A stretch of DNA of 64,000 nt from contig NC_041018.1 in assembly GCF_004193775.1 (NCBI RefSeq), positions 40,900,677 through 40,964,676 on the forward strand, written 5' to 3'. Positions 13,109 through 24,998 of this stretch are shown here, piece by piece. The notes below the pieces were generated by a model that searched no databases, was not told the origin of the DNA, and was given only the letters and a program-made list of their open reading frames with translations. The translations under genes were made by a program, and so were the position numbers. Each line of letters begins with the position of its first letter. Positions within the stretch are counted from its first letter, which is position 1. Source of the DNA: Glycine soja (Eukaryota > Streptophyta > Magnoliopsida > Fabales > Fabaceae).

Positions 13109-16100
13109 GTGGTGGTGGTGAAGAATGAATGAAGAAGACTCTGTAACTGTGTAAGTGTTTTTCTGAAAAAGGTGGAGGGGTGTTAATGGTAGTTATGAAG
13201 AGTGTGTTGTGTGATTATTATTGAGGGTTGGTTTTGTAAAGAGATTGGATTGGAAAAGTTGGATAATACAATACAATACTTCAACACATCAATGAAGTGA
13301 AAAAACAAAATGATTGTCAATTTGTTATCAGAAGTTTCTTGGAATTACATGCCTTTTTTTTTATGTTGGAGTTGAATTTTCTTTTCTGGTTTATGCTGTA
13401 GACCTGAAAAGGTCTATCAGATCAGAGTCTCAAGTTTTTTTTTTTTTTTTCTTTTTTAGTTCAACCACCACTCAAATTTGGATATTCTGGTTCTCAAATG
13501 GACCCCGAGTTATGTTTATAAGTTTCAATTCTTTAGATTAATTATCAATTTGAAATTTAGTTATACATTCTTCACCTCTTTTCAAGAACCTATTATGTCG
13601 AAATTAATCCTCCCAAAAACTCAACTCAAAGCGTCAAGTTGTTGTAATTTGTTGTGTCTTCATATGTAGAATTTTCAAAGGGGAAACCAATTTTGAAATG
13701 TCACGCCTTCAAACCAAGGATCACATGACAACAGTTAGATCGGTCCAAATCCCGTAGTTTAGTGTAGAAAAATGTAAATATGTGTGCGAAATTGACGATG
13801 GGGCGTTTTGTTTATTCGGTTAATAATGGCTTCTTTGATTTAATTGTGTATTCAAACCCAGCCTTTCTGGTATTCAACTTTAGGTCAGTTGACAGATATC
13901 AATCTTGATTTTTATAATTGTAATGTGACATTGGTGACGAAGATTCCATTTTTTTTATTTATTACACGGATATTTTATTTCATATATATCCTCTGCTGTA
14001 GATTTTTTTTTTTAAAATATAATTTGATCATCATCAAAATAATTTTATCCTACACATTTGCATCATTCGCTATAAATGAATTATAAATAATGTATAATAG
14101 AGTATAGTTTTTTTTTACATATATAAAAATATTTTATATTATCATATAGTTATAAATTCTTATTGTAATCTATTTATTGATTTTTATAGTATTTCAAAAT
14201 TTATAATCTAATTTAATATACAAAATGAAAAGATATTATAGAATTAAATGTAAATAGTGTTGTGGTAATAGATTAGGCCGGATCTCATGATCAAGAGGTC
14301 ATAAACTGGACTTATCATTATCATAGCTTTAAGACGTGAGAGTTCACACTATCTTTAAATATTTATCTTTTTGAGGGGAAGAAGATAATAACATTTCATT
14401 CAATATAATAAAATATGTATAAAAAATTTAATATAATAAAATAAATATAACTTGAAATAAGTTCAAAGAGACTTGATTGTTAGTATACAATCTTGATGTC
14501 CTAGCTAGAGTATGGACAATATATTTTTCTTTGATCTCAATGTACGTAGGTTGTGTCTTATTCAAAGTTTTGTCTATGCCGTAAGTCCTCTATGATTTAA
14601 TGGTTTTTCCAATTTGTTGAAGAAGCATATATAATTAAAAAGAGTTTTTTTTTTAATCCAAGAACTTAGAGAGAAAGAAGAGGATATAGTATATCTTAAA
14701 TTTAGGGCTTTTAATAAACGATTAATTAACTTTTAAATAAAATTAAATACAGTATAGGTAAGATAATTTTATACATTTGAAAATTGAATTAAATAAGGGG
14801 ATATCAAATTAAAAACAATAACGCAAAAAAAAAGTTAAAGCTAAAAATATTTCGTGTGAGTATGAATTCAAATTTGAAAATAATCTTTTGAATTAATTCA
14901 TACAAAAACAAAAGTTTGCTCACCACTAAAATAATTGCTTTAAACCATCTTTAAAAGCTGAATTGTACAAGTGGCTGCACTTACGTTGCCATGCATACAA
15001 GGAAAGCAAATTGGCGGATTTAGACAATACCATACTGACTTGGACTGATCGTATATATTAATGCAAGTCTATGTCTTATTGGTGCAATTTAAGCTATTTA
15101 CTTGATTTATTTATCATATTTTGATTGATTATTATAATATAACATTATAATTAAATAATTTATATATACATATATATTTTATTTTAATGATATAAATTTA
15201 AGCCATCATTAAATTATTTTGTTAAATGACAAAAAAATATTATTTTACTTATAAACAATTATTGTTTATATAAATAATTGAAGTCTAATTTCAAGGGATC
15301 TAATGTGACACGTAAATCATTTTCAATGATAAAAAAATAAATATCTAAATTAAAAAAGCGTTGGAAATGCTACTTGCTTATTTGTAAGCTAAAAATATAA
15401 AATAATTCATTAAAGTTTAACTAAAAAGCATCTAAATTAAACAAGACATGACTTTAATCTTTTTAAAATATTTACCATAATCACAACAAATAGATGGTAA
15501 TGTATGAAATTTATACATTAGGAAATATTAATACTTTAGTTTTGTATTTATTCTTGTTTTATTATAATCATTCAATTTGTTTGCTATAAATTTTTTTTAT
15601 ATATATGTTTAATATAATATTTTACAAGTTATTACTTTTAGTGATAGTTAAAAATATTATAATTACTAAAAGTAATGATTTTTTATCGGTAAAAATTGTT
15701 ATAAATGAAAATAAAGGATTAATACAAATTTCAAGATTAAAGAAACAAATAAAAAACAACCCTGAACAATTATTGTACTAATTCTAACATGTAATAATAT
15801 TTTTTTTGAATAGTAACAATCATTATCTTTTGGGGGGTATTCTGTTGACTCCAGACGACTTGATAAAGAAGTTTTCCACTAAAATAAAGTTGTTACCTTT
15901 TATCTCTTGATGCTGGACTACGTAGTAAAGCACTCTCATCTGCCATCAATCAACAATTACAACAATAATTATATACCACAAGTTGAAACCTAACTTATTA
16001 AAAATATAATTTTAAAATTTCCAAACTTTAATGTTGAATTTGGGTGAACAATTTTAAGATTTCAATAAATTTAAGATGCCTGATATTTGAATTGATTTCA

Positions 16101-17083
16101 ATTAAATTTCTTTTATTTTCTAAATGATTTATTTGGATAAAATAATTTAAATGTCTTAAATTTTAAATTCTGATATTAGACATAAAAATAATACCCACAA
16201 AGATTGGTTCAATTGATTAAAAAACAACTCATATCTCACAAGGATATGATTCAATTTCCATTGTTAATGTGAATATCTTATTATGGATAATATGTAAATA
16301 ACTATGTAAGTAATTTTTCAGTCCTTAGACGTCCTGATGAATCTCGAATCTAACTTGCTTAAATTTTTTATGACGTCGACATACAATTTAATTTTCATTA
16401 TGAAAAAAAGACGAGAGTAGAGACTCATGCATGTGAGAGAGGAGGAGACCAGAGTGAAAAGAGAGAGAAAAATTGGTCACAAATAATCCATATTTTTACT
16501 TCTTTTTTTTTAACATTTGAAAATCTAAACAAATTACTAGAATTTCAAATACCTTTTAAATACACTACCCAAAGAACATTATAAAAAAAATCTCATTTAA
16601 ATTAAGTTATCCACTTAAATTTCCTTATGCAAACATATCATATTTTTTTTTATTATTATCACTAAACACACCATAAATGAAAAACTAACCTTAACAGATA
16701 TTAAATATCGTGTCCTTTTATCTCAACCCATAAGTTGAGGATGATTATGGACATGATCCTAAATTGAAGGGATAAACTATTTGGTTCTTTTTTTTATTTC
16801 TAAAAATTGATGTGAAATCATTTATAATCAAATTAAACTTCTTGATAGTACAAGAGATTATTTTAACTTTTAAGTAAACATAAGATTTTTTTTAATTAGA
16901 ATATTTACATCATACTTTTCTAAAATACCTTTTAGAATACTAATATTTTTTCCTCATCTTTCTCTAACATATTAACAACCTTAAAAATATACTAATTTTT
17001 TAAAAATAAGGAAAAGTGTTCCATAACCATTTTTGGTCATGTTGGGCAGCACGTGGCCAAGTGGAAGACCATAGTACAGTGAC
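12343..17083. other. AT-rich intergenic region upstream of the LRR kinase gene
   Basis: The part next to 12342 should hold the promoter and 5' UTR of the minus-strand LRR kinase gene. Beyond about 13.3 kb the sequence is AT-rich, with many short poly(T)/poly(A) runs and no coding signal. ORFs at 13314-14086 are Phe/Tyr/Ile-rich and look random. No transposon ends could be defined here. Confidence 0.6.
13066..13123. repeat. Compound microsatellite (AT)n-(AG)n-(GGT)n
   Basis: About 20 bp of AT dinucleotides run into about 20 bp of AG dinucleotides and then GGTGGTGGTGGTG. It lies about 0.7 kb upstream of the LRR kinase start codon. GA-rich tracts near plant promoters can bind GAGA-binding proteins, but no function is shown here. 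Confidence 0.9.
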
Positions 17084-17269
17084 CAGTGGCGGACCTACGT
17101 TGGACTGAGGGTGTGCACTTGCACCTTCTTATTTTTTAAAATTCATTAAATTTGTAAATAAAATCTTATATTTTTATATTTTATTTTATTTATATTTATA
17201 TGATTGAACCTATTAATTTTATTTTTTATAATTTGCACCCACTGACTCAGGGTCTTGGATCCGCCACTC
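17084..17269. mobile_element. hAT-like MITE
   Basis: The left end CAGTGGCGGACC and the right end GGATCCGCCACT are inverted copies enclosing about 186 bp of AT-rich, non-coding DNA. Flanking octamers ACAGTGAC and AGAGTGAT match at 6 of 8 positions, consistent with a diverged 8-bp target duplication. The CA-start ends and 8-bp duplication point to the hAT superfamily; this is inference from structure. Confidence 0.65.
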
Positions 17270-19937
17270 AGAGTGATTGATAATAGTGCTGACCACCACT
17301 TCGTCAACCCCTCACTCACATTGCTTGCATCGCCAATGTGGCAAAGCCATAATAATACTAACAAACACAAAAATCATAATAATATTGTTTTTCTTCTAGA
17401 GGTAAGATGTGCACGTCAGGCACCGAAAATTATGAGAATAATCCTTGAGATATATAGATCATTGTATTAAACTTTATCTTTTTAATAATTTTTTTTATAT
17501 ATACAATATATCGGATAATTTAAGTAACTCAATTATCTAGAAAGTATCTTAAACTTTCAAAGAAAACAGAAAAAGTTGTAGGAATAGTGACAAAAACTCC
17601 CAATGGTGTGCTATCTTTTAGCTTCGTGCGTTTTTATGTAATATGCCTTTTTCTCGTAGAAGATTCAACTGTTTCATACTTTCAATAGGACAACTGAACA
17701 AGAGTACAATAAAATGTGAAACATATTCCTACAAAAGTTAAGCTGACACTACTTCTCAGTGATGCAAATATCTCACGTTATATAATTCTTAAAAGATTCA
17801 TTATTAACATTAGTTATGGAAAATACTGTTGTTGCAAACTTTTCAAACAACCTTAAGTAGTATAACAACCTAAGAAAGCCATAATTAGGATTTAAGTTCT
17901 TTATGGAATTTTGAGATATTTTTACAACCTTTAATCATTTGAGAGAATTATTTAATTATTCATCAATTCAGGATTTAGAGTATGTTTGGATTCCAGTACT
18001 CTATGTTGTTGTGCATGAATATTAGAATCACATCCAATAATTCAACACAAACGAAACAAAAAAAAAAGAGAGTTGAGATACGTTTACAAACTTTGGTTTG
18101 GTTCCAACATATGTTTGTAATGAATATTCAAACATGCATTTAGTCTCATTTAAAAGTTTTTGGTCTTTCATAAAAATATATTTTGTCAAAATTAAATTTA
18201 AGATTTTTTATAAAAATTTAATATGTGTTCTCAATTGAATCATACCGATTAATTACAATATTTTCTTTGTATACGAAGAAAAAAGAGAAAACATGGTAAG
18301 AGAAAAACGTGTGGAATATGGATGTTATGTCGGCTGCAGCCTATGGTCTCAAAAGTGACGATGGAAAGGAAAACGACCTTAAAACAATATCATTGACTGA
18401 TTCCTATTTCCTAGAACAAAATGCTTTTGACCCAGTCTCTGAGAAACGTTGGGTCCTGTTTTTGTTGCATCTAGTTCTAGTGTGCTTCTATTATATTTAC
18501 AAAATCTTTTTTTTTTACGATCAACACACGTAAGTTAAATATTCGTTTCTTTTAAAGTTTAGTAAAACTTTTAAACTTGTTAAAAAAGTGTTAAATATAA
18601 TTAAAATGTGTTAAAGTCAATCTTCATTAGTTGTTATTTTTTATTTATCAAAACACTATATCTTTTATTGAAAAGTATAACGAATAGTTTTATGACGATA
18701 AACCAAACAGGTGTTAATGGAATTATGTTAAAATGAATAATTGTATTAAAGCAAATAGTCACTCATTCGTTGATTTTGGATCAATAAAGTATGAATGATT
18801 GATTATTTGAGTGTCATCCTTCAATAATTTAGGTCTTGAAAGCCACTTTTCTGCTTTCCTTGTTTCCTTGTGCTTTTGCTAAAATCTCATTGCCTACCAC
18901 TTATAGTTTGGCTCTACATACACGTGTGTTCTTCTTATCGTTAACGTGCAATTATTTGCTTCCACTCCCACAATAATATCTTCTCGTTATAATGGATGAT
19001 ACTTTTAATACCCTGGTTGTGTGGATTTGAATATTTTAATAACAAATCCTTATTCCTTTAATTAATCAAAATTCATTTACTAGTCATTTGAGTTAGTTAT
19101 GTTTGAAAGTATTTTAAAAGGAGCAAATAAAATAATAAGAAGACACCAACCCTACCACATATGACAGACCAACACAACTGTTTAAATTGACAGAAAAAGT
19201 TAATCTTTTACAGTCTGATGAATTAAGATTTAAATCTTGATTATAAGAGATGTTTATATTTAGTGTTCAATGTACCTCAAACATGATTGCTTCGAAATGA
19301 TATGCATCATCTTTCTCCTCTCTTGTTAAACGACTAACTAACTGACATGGCATGTTGAAGTTATTCTATTTCCATAGGAGTTAATCTGTACGAAACGTAT
19401 GGATTCAAAAAAAGTCAATGAAGGAGTATGACCATTCAGAAGGGATAAGATAACAGTAGTTTACCAATAAAAACGTTACACATGAGATTCATAAGCTTCC
19501 TTATCAAAATTATAAGGACAAATAGCTATAAATTATTGATATAGTTAGAACGTGATCTATGATGTAGGGATTAAATTTATATGATCAAATTCATATCAAA
19601 AGGAAAACTGAAACGTGAGTGTGAGTGTATTTCCATCCTCTTATTTTTAAAGTTATATATATTTCCACTTGTCTGTAATATAAAAAAAAAATCCACTTGT
19701 CCAATTTCATGCATTTTGTTTCGTCAAATTGTTAATGTATTTGTAACAGTTTTTATGCACAAAACAACAAGCAAAATATGGATAAAAATGAAAAATAATT
19801 GAAAAAGGAACAAGAGAGGAGTTATTTAGTTGCATTTTAAAGTGTTCTTAGTGTCTCTTGCTCTGTAACCATAATAACAACGGTAAAAAAAAATATAAAG
19901 AATATAGTTGAAAAGGCTCAATGAATCCCCTAACTCT
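17270..19937. other. AT-rich intergenic DNA
   Basis: No gene is supported. The ORF at 18309-18533 starts like a protein but has no recognisable domain and runs into Phe/Tyr-rich low-complexity sequence. The region may hold old repeat fragments that are too diverged to delimit. Confidence 0.55.
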
Positions 19938-20625
19938 GGCCTTTTCTTCCTACACCCAACATTTTTCTTGTATACCTAGCATTTAGGGTGAAAAACCAAA
20001 AATACCCTTACATATAACCTATACGGATTGTCAATTTGTAAGGTCATTACAGATTCGCAATCCATAAGGTTATTACGGATTCGCAATTTGTAAGGTCATG
20101 GACCTCTGCGACAAGGTTGACGATGACAAAATACGCAGGCGGCATGAGGGGGAGGCACTCTGCGACGAGGTTGGAGCAAAGGGCAGTGGCGAGGAGCTGG
20201 CAATGACCTCACGAATGCCACGCCTACTCCCTCCCCCTCCCTGGCCAGCACTGTCACGAGGATCTTAGCAGCCTCGCGTGACTCTGATGTGGTGATGCCA
20301 CTAGGCGGGACCAAAGGGAGGGCGATGGCCATGAAGGAGGTGGAAGTGCTACGCCACGTCAGAGGTTGGAGCAAAGGGCGATGGCGGTGGCGAGGCTGCA
20401 ACACGACAGAGGTGGTGTAATGGAGTTGGTGAGGAGGAGGTGGGGAAGGTAATGGCCTTACGGATTTTCCATTACGGATTGCAAATCCCTATGAAGGATT
20501 CGTATGAATTGACAATCCGTATAATTTTTACGGATTCCATATGTTTTCAAAAAAGGATAATTTTGGAATATTACAAAAAATGTTGGGTGTACAAGAAAAA
20601 TATGGGGTGTAGGAAGAAAAAGCCC
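19938..20625. mobile_element. Non-autonomous Mutator-like element with long TIRs and GC-rich interior
   Basis: Both ends share an inverted repeat of about 50 bp: left GGCCTTTTCTTCCTACACCC followed by a segment containing TTTTTCTTGTA, mirrored at about 20575-20625. Flanks CTAACTCT and GTAACTTT resemble a mutated target duplication. The interior has three tandem 26-bp units near the left end, a GC-rich block at about 20100-20455, and further ACGGATT-type motifs on the right. The ORFs in the GC-rich block (for example 20096-20404 minus) are Arg/Pro/Ala-rich and match no family I know. The MULE assignment rests on TIR length and duplication size. Confidence 0.65.
20022..20099. repeat. Three tandem 26-bp units inside the Mutator-like element
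   Basis: The unit is TACGGATT, then G/C, TCAATTTGTAAGGTCAT-like sequence; three copies run end to end and differ at a few positions. Related ACGGATT and AATCCGTA motifs recur in inverted form at about 20458-20535, so the element has subterminal inverted repeats as well as TIRs. Confidence 0.85.
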
Positions 20626-21601
20626 GTAACTTTTGCTACCAGGCCAACAAAAGCAAATTGCATGCTTCAGCCCGTTACCTAAATGAAAAAGGTATAGCCC
20701 ATTGAAGCCCAACTAGAAAAGAAACTGCATTTGGTTCGACTTTTGTGTTCATAATTAACCCATAGGGTTTTGGATATTTGGATACTTTGTTGGTTATATT
20801 GACCAGAGTAAATCCAAAATTGTCTAAGTACTCCAAATTTCCAATAACAAATTCGTATATACAGTGCCTTTGATAACTACAGAGTGAGTGTATCAACTAA
20901 CACTTGTTTTAGTCTAATCAAAGATTTTGAGTTCGAATCTAGATATACAACTGCTTTAAATTATCAAAAAGAGAATTTGTCTCATATAATCCAAGTATGA
21001 TTTTTATTTGATCAATACAGTATAAAAAAATAACAGTCTACCTATCAATTCGTATGTTTCAAGCAAAAAATTCCGTACTAAATAGCAGTTTTGAATTAAA
21101 ATTGTCCTTGTAGTTGTAGCTGACAATTTGCTCCTGCAAATTTATATTCATTTCATTTTTATTTGCAGAACCACTTCATAAATAATTGCAAGGAAATAGT
21201 GAAATATTACATAATTAGAGGGATAAAAGTTTTAACATCATGATCTTCTATAAATGGCTTACCTTTTTATCGAGAATATATTGCAAAAATGACATCCAAT
21301 AACTACAACAAGGTGCTAGAATTTTCATCATGTCTTGAATGTAATTGAGTCTTTTATCTGCGATTCTAAAGTATGAAGTATCAAACCATCAGTTCTGATC
21401 AGAATGAAAGACCCTACTCATCTATTACAACCTGGCAGAATTTGACCCCACGTTGTTGATGATAGCTAACGTGTATTATTATGTGATCTAAGTTAGACCA
21501 AATATCTAGAACTAAATTGAAGAACATGAAAAACTTGTTAAGGAATTTGAACTAATTCGTTTTCTCTTAAAGAAACGAGAATAAAACATGACAGTAGTAT
21601 G

Positions 21602-21632
<31 letters not shown>

Positions 21633-24590
21633 CAGTAAAACGAGAACAAAAATACACCCAACCTTTGTTAATTGGTTGCTCCATAACATTTATACCTTTC
21701 TGAATCAGAATTTTTCTTTTGGGTTTATGACTTTATGTCTCCTCCTTTAAAAATATTCAAATATTCCCTCACGGATGTTATGATTTGCTAAAACTTTATG
21801 GCAGGTAAAGAATTGATTGAAACCTGTTTTGGTGTAGTAAAAATCAGGCTTAGTCCATAATATATAAAATCAACTATCAAGGGTATCCAAAACCAGAATA
21901 AACTTGTTCAACTTGTGAGGATTGGACCTCACCAAAAGAATAGACACATGATGATTGGTGGAAGATAAACCCGGATGATAAGGATTCAAAGTGGTGTTAC
22001 CCAATTCAAACCAAAATAAGATGATGAGTCACACCTAAAATACAATAATGCAATTTACATTTCAATTTTTTTCTCTTTTGTTTTGCAGTTTCTTGGGTGA
22101 ATAAAAAGGGAGAGGAGGGGACAATAAAGGATAATAAATCCTTTGTTTCTATCTCTTCATAAAAAAAGTGTGAAGTAAAAATATGAAAAATCAGTTGTTG
22201 AAATAACATTTTTGAAACAATTTTTGCTGCTAATTCTCTTTGAATAGTGCCAGACAGAGCATCCAAACTTTGGAATCTATACATGGATCTCCCAATCTGC
22301 GGTTACAAATCAGTGTTGTGGTCCCAATTCCAACTTGTATTGGCAGTGGTGAGTGATTATGAAGCTTGTGAAGTCGAAATTCAGAGATAAATTCAGCTTG
22401 GCATATACGTGGGTGATAAGGATTCCAAATGTATCAACATCGCATCACCTCCAAGTTTCAAATTTTGTCTACAATGAACCAGAAATTATTACATGATACA
22501 TGATGATATAGTTTCAACCAATTTTTACATGTCATGTTATTAAGTATCATTAACTTTTTCTTGTAATTTGAAAATTTTGGTTGGATGTTGCATTAAAATT
22601 GGCAGAGATAATAAATGTGATTTTCCGAGACTACGCAATAATTTTTAGGAATGAATACTGAATCCGGACCACATAGGTATTCGCAAGGGGAGAGGATAAT
22701 TTACTCGCTTATTGGAGCTAGGGATGGGGGTAGTATTTATCCGCAATTTTTTGTGGGAATGAGCGCGGATACGAGTATTATATGTGGACTAATCAATAAG
22801 TGGAGAGGATAATTATTCACTTATTGATGGCCTAACATTTTCTTGGAAGATTGCTGAGTAAGAAGGGAGTAAGCACTGATATGAATTGCAGCCACTTTCA
22901 TGCCTTATCCACAAACATAGAAAGAGAAATTGAAAACATAAAATGTGAAAAAGGTGTTTTTGTGTTTTTCCTGTCTGATCCATACACAACTTTATGAAGA
23001 TCTTGGAGTGAAATTTTCTACACAGCATGATACCTGCGCCCGTGAACGTTTAATGGGCCCATGTTGTCATTTGCAATAGTACCAAATGCTACCATCTGAA
23101 TGCAGCACAAGAGACAATGAAATATCATGATAAACCAACCTTAAAAAAACAGTTTTCAATTTAGTGTTCAATCTTGTGGGAACTGTGCTGCATAAGCATA
23201 AGTTAAGGTTTTAGAACTGATTTCTTTTGGGAATACAATTTATATATTGACATTCTAACTTAGAGATAATGGTGTGTTTGAGTTTCACTTGAGAATTTCC
23301 AAACCATGGTTTAGACAAAATGTTACAAGAAACAAGCTTTTGCAAACACACTAGTATTTCAATGTGATGTGAATTCAAACACCCAATTACAATACAACAT
23401 GTTCGGTTTCTCATATATTTGTCCCCCCTAATGCACGTTCAAAGTGAAGCAAAAAGGAATAGATTATGACTATATTATAGATTTTAGCATGATCTCTTAT
23501 CTTAAGGCACGTGTTGAATGTTGTATCAAACACAGACTTAGTATTACGGATTAGTGGTGATGTAAATTTTAGGACAATCTTATTTGAATTCTTTAAATTC
23601 CAAATGCCTTTAATTTTTTGTAATGGAAAGCATACATGTGAAAAGAAATTAGTAGAACGAGTAAGATTTACGGATGCAATAACTTTCTTGGTTAAATGAA
23701 AGTCAGCAAGAGTCATAAGTTTATTATTTGACTTGTACTAATTCTAGAGATTTTTCAAATACAACATTTCTTAACAAACATAATCTCATAGGTATATTCA
23801 AGAAATGAGACAATTCTTTTTTTAGAAACCTTTTATTCTCCCGGTAAGTATTTTATCATAGATTTATGTGTTAAATTTTTATGTTTAGTTTGATTTAAAA
23901 TATATGACTATAAGTACAATCAAACAAACTATAGATGCGTATTAACTAGGAAAAGATGTTGTTGAAAGGAAAAAGTAATATAAAAATGAGAAATGGGTGA
24001 GAAGATTGCAATAAAGGTAAATAAAAGCAAATAAAGTTACTTGATGAAAAAAGTAAAATGCTTGAAATTGAAATGGTAGTTAAAAATATTGCCCTAACTC
24101 AAAAATCCATAAGTGTCGCATGTACTTGAAATGATATAAAAATGTTACATATTTCAACCCTTATTATAATGGTACAAACTAATATTTATAGATAATAATT
24201 CTTAACTACCTATAACTTTTCAAATAATTTCCCATCGTCATCTTCATCATCAATGACTTTTATCTTTGATCTTTATCTTTGATGACTTATATCTTCGATT
24301 TCCAGTGTGATATATTCTATTATTATGATGCTTTCCAAATCTCCATTTCTTCTATCATTGAACAATTAACCAAAATACTATATTTTGACACTTAACCAAA
24401 ATAATCTATTAAAAGACTAATTTTTAATATTTTATTGAAGAAAATTTTTCAATAATTGAAAAATAACGATGTTAACACGTGTACAAGTGAAAATTTTGAA
24501 AATATTTGTTGGTGGAAAGCAACAACTAGCATGTGCAACAAGTACATAAACATAACCTACAACTCACTTTCTCCCAAGGCCATCCACTAG
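20626..24590. other. Intergenic region with repeat fragments
   Basis: No gene is supported. There is an (AT)n microsatellite near 21607-21632. A repeated motif GGAGAGGATAATT, followed by CTTATTG-like sequence, occurs at about 22691 and 22802, and GCGGATACGAGTATT lies between, suggesting a repeat fragment at about 22640-22830. ORFs on the minus strand at 22006-23028 and 23211-23716 have no recognised domain. A sequence resembling an internal Pol III B box (GAGTTCGAATCTA) occurs near 20929 but has no tRNA context. Confidence 0.5.
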
Positions 24591-24600
24591 TATATAAAAG
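24591..24600 (+). promoter_or_regulatory. TATA box of the RADIALIS-like gene
   Basis: TATATAAAAG lies 105 bp upstream of the ATG at 24705, a usual distance for a plant gene with a short 5' UTR. Its preservation suggests the broken gene could still be transcribed. Confidence 0.6.
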
Positions 24601-24704
24601 GTATCACCAAATGACAATCTCCTCATCCTCATAACTCTGCCATAATAACATTGGTTTCTCATTACCATTATTGCCTTCTGATTATTTACCTATACAGTGT
24701 CTCA

Positions 24705-24998
24705 ATGGCCTCAAGCTCAGCTTGGACAACAAAGCAGAACAAAAAGTTTGAGAATGCTTTGGCCATCTACGACAGGGAAACCCCAGATCTGTAGAAGAAC
24801 TTGGTCAGGGCCGTGGGAGGGAAGACGGTTGAGGAAGTTAAAAGGCACTATGAGATGCTCGTTGATGATTTGAAGCAAATTGAAGAAGGTCACGTGCCCT
24901 TGCCTAATTACAGAAATGTTGCTGCAACAGGAGGAAGCAGCATCAGAGGCTACAGTTACATGGAGGAAGAACAAAGGTTGAAATCAAATCCTTATTGA
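24705..24998 (+). pseudogene. RL: RADIALIS-like single-MYB (SANT) gene with premature stop
   Basis: The frame from ATG 24705 to the stop at 24996-24998 would be 97 residues, close to the usual 80-100 for RADIALIS-like proteins. It shows the SANT features [30 protein letters not shown] and VPLPNYRN. Codon 30 (24792-24794) is TAG where the family has the second SANT tryptophan, in a PDRW context, and codon 29 is CTG instead of an Arg codon. The product would be a 29-residue peptide without a DNA-binding-like fold. No other lesion is seen, so the loss looks recent. Reinitiation at the internal ATG at 24855 would give only a C-terminal fragment. RL proteins normally act as small competitors for MYB-interacting partners. 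Confidence 0.85.

Noticed and set aside
18309..18533. 74-codon ORF starting MWNMDVMSAAAYG
   Set aside because: The start looks protein-like but no splice partner, domain or typical codon bias continues; the rest is low-complexity.
20096..20404. 102-codon minus-strand ORF
   Set aside because: It lies inside the Mutator-like element in a GC-rich, internally duplicated block; it is Arg/Pro-rich and has no recognisable domain.
21607..21632. (AT)n tract, also at 26578-26602 and 56685-56700, considered as possible regulatory or origin sites
   Set aside because: Simple AT microsatellites are common in plant intergenic DNA and no surrounding motif supports a function.
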